Source: Bacteriovoracaceae bacterium (lineage in GTDB: Bacteria; Bdellovibrionota; Bacteriovoracia; Bacteriovoracales; Bacteriovoracaceae). Taken from it: a stretch of 64,000 bases of DNA. The translations under genes and the position numbers were made by a program. Shown here in pieces: positions 8,168 through 16,289 of the stretch. Under the pieces are notes generated by a model, which saw nothing but the letters and a program-made list of their open reading frames with translations, ran no database searches and had not been told where the DNA came from. The DNA is taken from positions 350,853 through 414,852 of the forward strand of contig JANJTC010000003.1 of the NCBI GenBank assembly GCA_024711325.1, in the 5' to 3' direction. Position 1 is the first letter of the stretch; each line of letters begins with the position of its first letter.

Positions 8168-9580
8168 ATGCTCCACTCTAAAGAACATTTTTTAAATGAC
8201 GTTTTTTTGACACTCCAAAAGTATATCAAGCAGAGTGCTGAAAATGACTTTGTCGTTAAAATTTCACATCCTGAAAAACTAAAAAAAATCCTTCCAGCAC
8301 TCAGTGAAGAGGGTTTAAATTCTGAACAAGTCGTTGATGAATTGAAAACTATTCTTGATCACTCGGTTCAAACGATTCATCCCATGTTCCTGAATCAACT
8401 CTTCGGTGGCTTTGATGAAGCCGCCTGGGCAGGTGAAATCGCCAGTTCCCTTTTAAATCCCACAATGGCGACTTTTGAGATTGCTCCTATCCTGACTGTA
8501 ATTGAAAAACGTCTGGTGAATGAAATTTTAGAAATGATGGGTTTTGAGCGTGGTGAAGGGATTATGGTGACAGGGGGAAGTAATTCTAACCTTGTTGCGA
8601 TGCTGTGCGCCCGAACCGAATACAGTCCAAGTATCCGGCAAACAGGTTTTGGACATAACCGTTTTAGGATTTATGTTTCAGAGGAAGCTCACTATTCCTT
8701 TGATAAGGCCGCTAATATCACCGGAATTGGCACACAGAACCTTATTCAGGTTCCGGCCAATGATCAGGGTGAGATGATTCCGGAAGAGCTTGAGCGCATT
8801 ATTAAGGCCGATTTAAACGATGGCTACACGCCGATCATGGTCGGGGCGACTTTAGGCACGACGGTCATGGGGGCCTTTGATCCATTAGTTAAAGTTGCCA
8901 AGATCTGTGAGACCTATAAAATCTGGTTTCATGTTGATGCGGCCTGGGGAGGCGGGGCACTTTTTTCAAAAAGTAAACGACATCTCCTAAAAGGGATTCA
9001 TCTGGCCGATTCGGTCACCTTTGATGCCCATAAGACTTTGGGAACTCCATTGATCACATCTTTTTTCTTAACTAAGCATGCGGGAATTTTAAAAGACACT
9101 AACCGCGGTGGAGGAGCCGAGTACCTCTTTCATGAATATGATAATTCCGAATGGGATACCGGGACTTATTCTTTGCAATGTGGTCGTCGGGCCGATGCCT
9201 TAAAGCTTTGGCTACTGTGGCGGGCCCATGGGACAGAAGGGCTAATTGAGCGCACTGAACATCTCTTAAGCTTAGCGGATTTTGCGACTAAGGAGATTAG
9301 TGAAAACCCTCGTTTTAAATTGATTCATTCTCACTATTTGAATGTGTGCTTTCAGGTTCATGCTCGTCACGACCAGGAAAATATCAACGCATTTACCTTA
9401 AGAGTCCGCAAGGCACTGGTAAAAGAAGGTAAGGCCTTGGTCAATTATGCGCAGCGAGCCGATGGCACAATCTTCTTTAGATTGGTTCTGCCTAATCATC
9501 AAACTCAGAAATCTCACATTAGCGAACTTTTGAAAATCATCTTGGAAACTGCAGACCGTCTGGATATATTAAACAGATAA
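8168..9580 (+). CDS. PLP-dependent group II amino-acid decarboxylase
   Basis: 470 residues of the glutamate/aromatic/cysteine-sulfinate decarboxylase superfamily. The PLP Schiff-base lysine is K289 in DAHKTLGTP, and the cofactor-ring Asp is in FHVDAAWGGG. MVTGGSNSNLVAM is the phosphate-binding region, and LNPTMATFEIAP is a typical N-terminal block. The sequence context is closest to the acidic-substrate branch (CSAD/GAD-like), but the substrate cannot be read from the sequence. Cytoplasmic, probably a homodimer. Only a weak site (TAGGT) precedes the ATG. The gene is divergent from dksA-like and is followed 21 bp later by a DUF2231-type membrane gene. Confidence 0.9.
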   Translation: MLHSKEHFLNDVFLTLQKYIKQSAENDFVVKISHPEKLKKILPALSEEGLNSEQVVDELKTILDHSVQTIHPMFLNQLFGGFDEAAWAGEIASSLLNPTMATFEIAPILTVIEKRLVNEILEMMGFERGEGIMVTGGSNSNLVAMLCARTEYSPSIRQTGFGHNRFRIYVSEEAHYSFDKAANITGIGTQNLIQVPANDQGEMIPEELERIIKADLNDGYTPIMVGATLGTTVMGAFDPLVKVAKICETYKIWFHVDAAWGGGALFSKSKRHLLKGIHLADSVTFDAHKTLGTPLITSFFLTKHAGILKDTNRGGGAEYLFHEYDNSEWDTGTYSLQCGRRADALKLWLLWRAHGTEGLIERTEHLLSLADFATKEISENPRFKLIHSHYLNVCFQVHARHDQENINAFTLRVRKALVKEGKALVNYAQRADGTIFFRLVLPNHQTQKSHISELLKIILETADRLDILNR

Positions 9581-9601
9581 TCCACAACCTTAAGAGGTGA
9601 T

Positions 9602-10216
9602 ATGCAAGTTCCTTTACACCCGATGATTGTTCATTTTCCTTTGGTTCTCACTTGTATTCTTCCTATTCTCGTTTTGATCTTTGCCTACATGATTAAAATT
9701 AACAAGATGACTCCTAATGGCTGGCTAGTCATCATTGGTCTTCAGTTGGCCGTCGTGATTTCTGGATATATTTCGCTTGAGACGGGTGAGAATGAAGAAG
9801 ACACTGTTGCCCGGGTTGTTTCAAAAGATTATATCCATGAGCATGAAGAAGCCGCTGAGATTTTTGTGGGGTCAACAGTCATTGGTTTGGTGCTTTCAAT
9901 TGGAGTCTTTTTCATTCGAAATGAATTTCAATTTCCTATCAAATTGGGAATAGCCATCATCGGTCTTATTTCTTGTTACCTGGGTTATCAGACAGGTTTA
10001 TTAGGCGGGGAACTCGTTTATAAGCACGGTGCTGCATCGGCATATGAGACCGATACCGCGAGTCAACCTCAGGGAATCCTTCCAACACCGGGCATGAATA
10101 CTTCTGAATCACCCATGCCGGTTGAAGAGAATGAGAGCTTGAAGACAGATGAAAATGACTATGGTAACTCAGACGAAGCCGTTGAAGTTTCTGATGAATA
10201 CAAACAAGAGGATTAA
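9602..10216 (+). CDS. DUF2231-type inner-membrane protein
   Basis: 204 residues. It begins with HPMIVHFPLVLT (6-17), the hallmark of DUF2231 proteins, and has four predicted membrane helices (about 9-30, 40-58, 88-104, 112-130), then GGELVYKHGAA, also typical of the family. The C-terminal 60 residues are acidic, Pro/Ser-rich and probably disordered. Family members are often tied to haem or copper redox proteins, but no function is established. A good AGAGGTGAT site precedes the ATG. The next gene starts 2 bp after the stop and is probably co-transcribed. Confidence 0.85.
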   Translation: MQVPLHPMIVHFPLVLTCILPILVLIFAYMIKINKMTPNGWLVIIGLQLAVVISGYISLETGENEEDTVARVVSKDYIHEHEEAAEIFVGSTVIGLVLSIGVFFIRNEFQFPIKLGIAIIGLISCYLGYQTGLLGGELVYKHGAASAYETDTASQPQGILPTPGMNTSESPMPVEENESLKTDENDYGNSDEAVEVSDEYKQED

Positions 10217-10218
10217 AG

Positions 10219-10761
10219 ATGAAATTGTTAGCATTTTTATGTGTCTTTCTAAGTTTCAGTGCTTTCTCTCAGCGTTCTCCATATAGAGAAAGAGCTGCCA
10301 CCTGTAATGGTTCAGAGCTTATTTCAAACTTTGGAAGACCAATTTATCGTTTTACTTTCAGCTCAGACTGTCAGGATGCCTTGACTCAATCGCGCTCTCA
10401 TAGAGGACGCTTTTGCGATGATTCTATCCTGGTAAGATCCAATGGTCAGGTTGGCCATCGTTTTACATTTAGTTCGGATTGTAGAGATGCCCTGGGAGAT
10501 TTATCCAACTCACGCTGGAACCTATTCTGCGATGGTGAGGATTTAATTAACATCAATCGCGGACAGGTTGCAGACTTAACCTTTGAGTCAAGTTGTCGTG
10601 AAGCTCTTAAGGAAATTGAACAGTATAATGGTTATTTTTGTGATCAAAGCCGACTGATGAATCATCGTGGTCAGTTGATTTCAGATTTTACTTTTAATTC
10701 GGCCTGTAAAAGAGCTCTTGAAGATATGGCCCGCTCTCGTCACTTCCTGAAAATAAAATAG
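10219..10761 (+). CDS. Secreted protein with four tandem cysteine repeats
   Basis: 180 residues with a signal peptide (MKLLAFLCVFLSFSAFS). The mature protein consists of four imperfect repeats of about 37 residues. Each has the pattern C(N/D)..(E/R/I)L ... G(R/Q)....FTF.S.C..AL, that is, one Cys at the start and one Cys before an Ala-Leu pair. Each repeat could form its own disulfide-closed unit. I know no named family. Its ATG lies 2 bp after the preceding stop with a GAGGAT site, so it belongs to the operon of the DUF2231 gene. The 3' end overlaps the convergent DUF486 gene by 22 bp. Periplasmic or envelope role likely; function unknown. Confidence 0.8.
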   Translation: MKLLAFLCVFLSFSAFSQRSPYRERAATCNGSELISNFGRPIYRFTFSSDCQDALTQSRSHRGRFCDDSILVRSNGQVGHRFTFSSDCRDALGDLSNSRWNLFCDGEDLININRGQVADLTFESSCREALKEIEQYNGYFCDQSRLMNHRGQLISDFTFNSACKRALEDMARSRHFLKIK

Positions 10762-11072
10762 ACAGCACCCACTAAACAGAAAGAAGCATAGATAAAATTT
10801 CTGTTTAGTGGTTCTTTCATAAAAAAAATAGCAAAGATTGAGAAGACCACCATTGTGATGACTTCCTGGATAATTTTTAATTGGGCCAGGGAATAGTAAT
10901 TAAATCCAATTCGATTGGCCGGCACTTGAAAGCAGTACTCAAAGAATGCCACTCCCCAGCTTGCAGCGATGGCAATCCAGAGAGGTTTTGAGCCCAGAGT
11001 CTTTAAATGTCCGTACCAGGCATAAGTCATGAAGACATTAGACAAGATGAGAAGCCCGATGGTCTTGATCAT
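10740..11072 (-). CDS. DMT-superfamily small membrane protein (DUF486-like)
   Basis: 110 residues with four predicted membrane helices (about 4-20, 30-46, 62-84, 92-108). The sequence FFEYCFQVPANRIG followed by LKIIQEVIT is typical of DUF486, a single-repeat member of the drug/metabolite transporter superfamily. The substrate is unknown. Its ATG overlaps the TGA of the upstream TlpA-like gene (ATGA, 11069-11072), so translation is coupled. The 3' end overlaps the convergent secreted-repeat gene, an unusual arrangement that leaves no room for a terminator between the two. Confidence 0.85.
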   Translation of the reverse strand: MIKTIGLLILSNVFMTYAWYGHLKTLGSKPLWIAIAASWGVAFFEYCFQVPANRIGFNYYSLAQLKIIQEVITMVVFSIFAIFFMKEPLNRNFIYASFCLVGAVYFIFRK

Positions 11073-12271
11073 TTGAGTAGTTCATCCACGGTTTGGTTGA
11101 ATTCAGTTTTCCAGTTTTCATAAAATTCACCGGTACTTGGCCCGGTAAAACCGGCATGGACCTTAACCACTTCATGTTTTTTATTGAGAAATACGGTCGT
11201 TGGAAATGAAATGAAGTTCTTAAGTCCTGGAATCTTATCTGCAGGTTTATCCTGACTGGTAGAGCCTGCAATGAGCAGAGGATAGGGAAGCGCCTTCTTC
11301 TTTTGAACTTTGAGTAGCTGTCTTCGGGCCTCGTTTTGATCCAGGCTTCTTTCAAAGGCCAGGGCAATAATTTCAACTCCTCGTTTCTGATTTTCTTTGT
11401 ACCAAGGAATCAGGTAATTCATTTCATCAATACAATTCGGGCACCATGATCCGAAGAACTGAACGATCACGGGCTTATTCTTGAATTTTTCATCACTCAA
11501 AGAAACCATTTTGCCTTTGAGATCAGGAAACTTAAAATTCATTGCCGCTACTTGCGTCTGTTTGTAAGCATCCGGCAGAGCTGCGCGCTGATCTTTTTTT
11601 CCTTCAATCTTGGTTTTATAACTTGAAAGAATACTTGCCTCAAGTTTTCCATTCTTCACATTGCCTTTGATCAGATAATTGTAAACACCATCAAAGCTTG
11701 CGGCTTCAAATTCTGAACCTGAAACATAGCCTTCAATGTAACGGTAATCACCGGTTGTAGTCAGAATACTGCCATGGAGAGTGTGGCCGGTTTGCTCAAA
11801 GACCAGGATACCCGATTCAGCTTTGTCTTGATCATCGGTTAAGGTGACTGCCCAACGGCCTGTCAGGTCGATGGTTGGTGGATTCTTTTTGCCCGGAAAC
11901 CTTTCCCGAACACCATGCACTGCTATAACCGGAGTTTCAACTTTGGGGTTTTTATTATGACGAACCAATGCCCCGTCCATCATGCCTTTATTTGGCAAGT
12001 TCATCTCCAGGGACATTTCATACATCTGCAGGGGGATGCTGATCTTATTTTGATCAATACTGATGTCATTCAGCTTTATGGTCTCTTTGCCATTTTGAAG
12101 GGAACCTACAAAACCTTTTTTGTTTTTCTTAAAATGGATGATGAATGGGATCTTGCCATAGGTGGTTTTGAGCTCAAATCGCCACGGCCCAGTGTTTAAA
12201 GTTTGTGAATGGGCCATAAAGCTCATCAAAAGCAACATTAGACTCATTATCATCGAAGTTTTTTTCATCAT
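11069..12271 (-). CDS. TlpA-like periplasmic thioredoxin-family protein with N-terminal extension
   Basis: The open frame runs further upstream to 12535, but that part is antisense to rapA. The start at 12271 (MMKKTSMIMS) is preceded by an AAGGGG site and begins a proper signal peptide ending near HSQ. The 400-residue product has a beta-rich region (about 25-235) that I cannot name; related extensions occur in Bacteroidota-type TlpA proteins. A thioredoxin-fold redoxin domain (about 245-395) follows with active site WCPNC (C277, C280) and a cis-Pro loop SFPTTVFL. A membrane-facing periplasmic thiol reductase role, such as cytochrome c or envelope disulfide handling, is likely. Coupled to the DUF486 gene; divergent from rapA. 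Confidence 0.87.
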   Translation of the reverse strand: MMKKTSMIMSLMLLLMSFMAHSQTLNTGPWRFELKTTYGKIPFIIHFKKNKKGFVGSLQNGKETIKLNDISIDQNKISIPLQMYEMSLEMNLPNKGMMDGALVRHNKNPKVETPVIAVHGVRERFPGKKNPPTIDLTGRWAVTLTDDQDKAESGILVFEQTGHTLHGSILTTTGDYRYIEGYVSGSEFEAASFDGVYNYLIKGNVKNGKLEASILSSYKTKIEGKKDQRAALPDAYKQTQVAAMNFKFPDLKGKMVSLSDEKFKNKPVIVQFFGSWCPNCIDEMNYLIPWYKENQKRGVEIIALAFERSLDQNEARRQLLKVQKKKALPYPLLIAGSTSQDKPADKIPGLKNFISFPTTVFLNKKHEVVKVHAGFTGPSTGEFYENWKTEFNQTVDELLK

Positions 12272-12347
12272 AAGCTTTAACCCCTTAGTGGCATTTGGTA
12301 ATATCTTGGTCCAATAGTAGTAATTTGTCACCTTGGACGGAGGATCG

Positions 12348-15086
12348 ATGAAGCAGTTCATCATGGGCCAACGCTGGATATCGGAATCAGAACCTGAGCT
12401 AGGGCTTGGGGTGATCGTTGAAGTTGAGGCCAAAACAGTTACATGTTTCTTTCCTGCGACCAAAGTTGATCGCCGATACGGCATGCAAACCGCCCCGCTT
12501 AGACGAATAAAGTTCATTGAAGGCGATGAGATCAAGGGTCAGGATGGATCAAGTTTCGTTGTAGAGTCACTCACTGAAGATAAGGGAATTGTAACTTATC
12601 ATGGGCAAGGGAAAACCCTGTCCGAATCTCAGTTGGCCGATACGCTTTCTTTTTCGAAACCGGAAGAAAGGCTTTTTGCAGGAAATATTGATTCTAACGA
12701 AATTTTCAAGCTTCGATATGATGTGCTTTTAAATCAAAGGAAATTGTTCATCAGCCCTATCCGTGGTTTTACCGGTCCGAGGATTGGTTTAATTCCACAT
12801 CAGATGTATGTGGCCAATGAAGTTTCAAAACGAACCAGACCTCGGGTTCTCCTGGCGGACGAAGTTGGATTAGGGAAAACTATTGAAGCTGGTCTTATCC
12901 TTCATCACTTAATTCTCACAGGTCGGGTGGAGCGTTGTCTGATTATCGTTCCTGATTCTCTGGTCTATCAGTGGTTTGTGGAGATGCTCAGGAAGTTTCA
13001 AATGACTTTCCAGACCATCAATCACGATGCAGGGTTAAAACGTGGTGATACTCCATTTGAAGAAGGTCAACTCTTTGTTGCCTCTTTAAGATATCTCATG
13101 AAAGAAGACTGGCTGCTTGAGCAGGCGATGGAATCGAAATGGGATCTGTTAGTAGTCGATGAGGCCCATCAGTTAAGATGGGCACCGGATAACTCTTCCA
13201 TGGAATATGATTTTGTCGCGGCCCTGGCAAAGGATACTCCGGGAGTCCTTTTGCTTTCAGGGACACCTGAGATTTTAGGACTCGCTGGTCACTATGCTCG
13301 CTTACACCTTCTGGATTCAAATCGATTCCATAACTTTAATCAGTTTGTAGAAGAGACGACTGGTTACAAACCCATCACGGAGCTTGCTAATAAACTTATC
13401 AAAGGCGAAACGCTTAAGGCCGATGACAAGAAAATGCTTAAGGCTAAGATTGGAGTGGATGTAGAAGGTCTGGATAAAGATAAGGCCCTCCAGATGCTGG
13501 TCGATCGTCACGGAACAGGGCGAGTTTATTTTAGAAACACCCGCAAAACCATGGCAACGTATTCTGAGTTTTTTCCCAAGAGGGTTTTCCATTCTTATCC
13601 GATTAAGCTGGGTAAGACCAAGGCACCTGAGAAGAAACTGTTTGAACTGAAGTCTCAGTGGTTGGCAGAATTTGTAGAAAATCATAAGAATGATAAAACC
13701 CTTCTTATCTGTCACGATAAAGATGTGGTGGTAGAACTGGAGAAGGTTCTTAGGGAGAAAACAACGGTTAAAGTTGCTTTCTTTCACTCAGGAATGAATT
13801 TGATGAATCGTGACCGTCAAGCGGCCTACTTTGCTGATCCTGAAGGGGCACATATCTTACTTAGTACTGAAATCGGATCAGAGGGACGCAATTTTGAATT
13901 TGCCCGTCACTTGATTCTATTTGATCTTCCAAAGCTTCCGGATTTACTTGAGCAGAGGATTGGACGACTGGACCGTATTGGCCAGAAGAACGATATCCAG
14001 ATTCACGTTCCGTATGTTGAAAAATCCGGTGATGAACTATTGATGCGTTGGTATCACGAGGGCTTTAATGCTTTCGAATCATCTCCTCGAGGCGGAACAG
14101 AATTATATGCAACGGTCAGACCAGAGTTACTAGAACTTACTCAAAGTGTAGAGGAAGGAAATTATCCTGAAAAAGAATTTGCTGCCTTCTTAAAGAAAAC
14201 ACAAAACATTCATCAGGAGATTGAAAAGAAGCTGGAAGAGGGTCAGGATCAGTTAGTTGAAATTAATTCTTTTAATCATACTAAGGCGATGGAATTCGTT
14301 AAAGAACTTAAAGACGTTGATGATTCAACTGAACTGCGTGATTTCATGCTCAATCTTTTTAATCGGCTGGGTGTGGACGCTGAGGATATGAATGATCCTT
14401 TTACCTTCTTTATCAGGCCTGGGGACAATATGTTCTTGCCTCATTTTCCGGGATTGGAGAATGAAGGAATGACAATCACCTTTAAACGGGAAATTGCTCT
14501 TCAAAGGGAAGATATGACTTTTCTTACCTGGGATCATCCAATGGTTCTGGGGATTATGGATTTTATTTCTTCCAAAGAAATGGGAAATGTAACGATGGCC
14601 ACTTGGAAGGCCCCATCCAAGGAATCTTTCTTGTTTGAAGGTTATTTCCTCTTAAGTGCCATTGCAGATAAAAAGCTTCAGCTCCAGAAATGGTTCCCTC
14701 CAACTCCACTTCGAGTCCTCTTGAATGCCCAGGTTCAGGATGTGACTCAGAAATTGCCCAAGAAATTTATCGATGAAAATACGGAGTCCCTTGATCAGGA
14801 ACGACGTGCTCAGATGAAAGAGCTTCCGAAAGATTTCATTAAAGAGTGTATTAAAAAAGGTAAAGAACTCTGCGTGGTAAGAGCTCGCCAATACAAAGAA
14901 AAATTTAAAGATGATATGTTGAAGTTTATGAATGCTGAAATAGAACGACTTGAGGCCTTACGGAAGGTCAATCCAACTGTTTCAGAAACTGAAATTCTGC
15001 TACTTCGCTATAACCGTGACAATATGGTTAAGGCGATGGACAAGGCCGAACTATCACTTGATTCACTTCGGATAATCATAAATTAA
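12348..15086 (+). CDS. rapA: RNA polymerase-associated SWI2/SNF2 ATPase RapA
   Basis: 912 residues and recognisable along its whole length. It has an N-terminal Tudor-like segment beginning GQRWISESEPELGLG, as in E. coli RapA. Helicase motif I is ADEVGLGKTIEAG (around residue 170), the DEAH-type Walker B is VVDEAHQL (around 270), and motif III is LLSGTPE. C-terminal helicase motifs SEIGSEGRNFEF and EQRIGRLDRIGQ precede the RapA C-terminal domains. RapA recycles RNA polymerase after termination using ATP. An open frame starts at TTG 12333, but ATG 12348 has GGAGG at 12339-12343 and fits the family N-terminus. It heads an operon with a thioredoxin, a 78-residue protein and a GNAT enzyme. Confidence 0.95.
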   Translation: MKQFIMGQRWISESEPELGLGVIVEVEAKTVTCFFPATKVDRRYGMQTAPLRRIKFIEGDEIKGQDGSSFVVESLTEDKGIVTYHGQGKTLSESQLADTLSFSKPEERLFAGNIDSNEIFKLRYDVLLNQRKLFISPIRGFTGPRIGLIPHQMYVANEVSKRTRPRVLLADEVGLGKTIEAGLILHHLILTGRVERCLIIVPDSLVYQWFVEMLRKFQMTFQTINHDAGLKRGDTPFEEGQLFVASLRYLMKEDWLLEQAMESKWDLLVVDEAHQLRWAPDNSSMEYDFVAALAKDTPGVLLLSGTPEILGLAGHYARLHLLDSNRFHNFNQFVEETTGYKPITELANKLIKGETLKADDKKMLKAKIGVDVEGLDKDKALQMLVDRHGTGRVYFRNTRKTMATYSEFFPKRVFHSYPIKLGKTKAPEKKLFELKSQWLAEFVENHKNDKTLLICHDKDVVVELEKVLREKTTVKVAFFHSGMNLMNRDRQAAYFADPEGAHILLSTEIGSEGRNFEFARHLILFDLPKLPDLLEQRIGRLDRIGQKNDIQIHVPYVEKSGDELLMRWYHEGFNAFESSPRGGTELYATVRPELLELTQSVEEGNYPEKEFAAFLKKTQNIHQEIEKKLEEGQDQLVEINSFNHTKAMEFVKELKDVDDSTELRDFMLNLFNRLGVDAEDMNDPFTFFIRPGDNMFLPHFPGLENEGMTITFKREIALQREDMTFLTWDHPMVLGIMDFISSKEMGNVTMATWKAPSKESFLFEGYFLLSAIADKKLQLQKWFPPTPLRVLLNAQVQDVTQKLPKKFIDENTESLDQERRAQMKELPKDFIKECIKKGKELCVVRARQYKEKFKDDMLKFMNAEIERLEALRKVNPTVSETEILLLRYNRDNMVKAMDKAELSLDSLRIIIN

Positions 15087-15098
15087 GGAGCCATTATT

Positions 15099-15410
15099 AT
15101 GAATATGATTGAATTAGAAGACAGTACGATTTTTGATGTTATCGAAAAAGAGCCTCTGGTCTTTATTGATTTTTATGCTTCATGGTGTGGCTCTTGTCGT
15201 ATGGCGGCCCCGATGTTCGCACGGGTGGCAGGTGAAGAAGGGGTGAAGATATTTAAGATTGATGTAGAAAAAAATCCTAAGATCAAAGAGATGATTGAAC
15301 TGCCGGGTCTTCCATCAGTTGGTTGTTTTAAAAATGGTGAACCTCAGGACCTTGTGAATGTAACTAAGGAAGATGGTTTCCGCGAGTTCATTCAAAAGAT
15401 GAAAGGCTAG
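15099..15410 (+). CDS. Cytoplasmic thioredoxin-like protein
   Basis: 103 residues, the size of a single thioredoxin fold. The active site is WCGSC (C30, C33), with Ser in place of the Pro of classical WCGPC, which usually makes the site more oxidising. LPSVGCFKNG gives the cis-Pro loop, followed by an extra Cys. No signal peptide, so cytoplasmic. The ATG has an AAGGAG site 8 nt upstream and lies 12 bp after rapA's stop; the next gene follows after 3 bp. It probably keeps a partner protein reduced. The tight linkage to the 78-residue gene suggests that one as a partner. Confidence 0.9.
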   Translation: MNMIELEDSTIFDVIEKEPLVFIDFYASWCGSCRMAAPMFARVAGEEGVKIFKIDVEKNPKIKEMIELPGLPSVGCFKNGEPQDLVNVTKEDGFREFIQKMKG

Positions 15411-15413
15411 TTT

Positions 15414-15650
15414 ATGGACGTCAAAGTAATCAAAGATCTGGCGCAAAAATATACTGTTGATGAACTCAACAAGTTTGCTGACCATTTTGAAGCCACTGGC
15501 TTTGCGGTGGTTAAAACTCAGGAGGATCCGGGTGATCAAATGAGTGATTATCTTCAGGCCGCTGAACTTCGGGCCCTTTTAGATAAGGGAATGAATGTTA
15601 ACGAAGCGGTGAGAGAGTTTTCTAAAAGAGTCAGAGGAGTGCTTTCTTGA
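15414..15650 (+). CDS. Small conserved protein next to thioredoxin (DUF6952-like)
   Basis: 78 residues, no signal or membrane segment, and no cysteine. The pattern (IKxLxxKYTVDEL near the N-terminus, an acidic middle, and a C-terminal EAVREFSKRVRG helix) resembles a small family found beside thioredoxin genes in Bacteroidota (DUF6952). I make this match from memory and it is tentative. It starts 3 bp after the thioredoxin stop, and its TGA overlaps the TTG start of the GNAT gene, so it is tightly embedded in the operon. Function unknown. Confidence 0.75.
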   Translation: MDVKVIKDLAQKYTVDELNKFADHFEATGFAVVKTQEDPGDQMSDYLQAAELRALLDKGMNVNEAVREFSKRVRGVLS

Positions 15651-16102
15651 ATATTAAAATCAGACCAGGCCTTTTGTTCGATATTGAGACCATTGCTGAA
15701 TATCAAGTCAAGATGGCGCTTGAAACCGAAAATATGAAACTTAATCCTGCCACAGTTAACCTAGGTGTAACTGCAGTGATGGATGATCCTGGTAAAGGAA
15801 AATATTGGTTGGCCGAAATTGATGGTAAAGTGGCCGGTTGCCTTTTAACTGTTCCAGAGTGGAGTGATTGGAGAAATGGGACTGTCCTCTGGATCCACTC
15901 AGTTTACGTTCATCCGGATTTTAGAAAACATGGAGTTTATAAGGCCATGTATGGACACTTAAAACAGATGGTAAATGAGGACCATGATTTAAGAGGTCTA
16001 AGACTTTATGTGGATAAAACGAATCAAGACGCCCAGAAAGTTTATGAAGCTTTAGGTATGTCGGGTGAGCATTATCATCTTTTTGAGTGGATGAAGGGTT
16101 AG
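15647..16102 (+). CDS. GNAT-family N-acetyltransferase
   Basis: 151 residues, one GNAT domain. The acetyl-CoA pyrophosphate-binding motif A is VYVHPDFRKHGVYKAM (about 90-105; RKHGVYKA corresponds to R/Q-x-x-G-x-G/A with the last Gly changed). Motif B is LYVDKTNQDAQKVYEALGM. The substrate cannot be predicted. The start codon is TTG at 15647, overlapping the preceding TGA (TTGA), with GAGGAG at 15634-15639 at the right distance. It is the last gene of the rapA operon and the last housekeeping-type gene before the fibre cluster. Confidence 0.88.
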   Translation: MNIKIRPGLLFDIETIAEYQVKMALETENMKLNPATVNLGVTAVMDDPGKGKYWLAEIDGKVAGCLLTVPEWSDWRNGTVLWIHSVYVHPDFRKHGVYKAMYGHLKQMVNEDHDLRGLRLYVDKTNQDAQKVYEALGMSGEHYHLFEWMKG

Positions 16103-16251
16103 TAGTGAGAGAATATTTTCTTAAGATTTCATTTAGTTTGATCTTTAAACCCTAGGATTTGGCCACAAATGGTGGCAAAAATGTAATTTCATGCGCTTCT
16201 CATGTTCTAAGTCATCATTATTTGAAATTAACTTCGGCAGAATTGTACTTG

Positions 16252-16281
16252 TTAGGATAAATTTAATCTAAGCCTTATAAT
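16252..16281 (+). promoter_or_regulatory. Fibre-cluster promoter 1 (TTAGGA ... TATAAT)
   Basis: TTAGGA starts at 16252 and TATAAT at 16276, exactly 24 bp start to start (18-bp spacer). The same pair at the same spacing precedes the next three fibre genes. The -10 ends 8 nt before the ATG at 16290, so the predicted transcription start falls within 2 nt of the start codon. Confidence 0.7.
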
Positions 16282-16289
16282 TTATCTCA

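Noticed and set aside
12272..12535. Upstream extension of the TlpA-like ORF (88 extra codons)
   Set aside because: It is antisense to the 5' end of rapA and precedes a proper signal peptide that has its own AAGGGG site.
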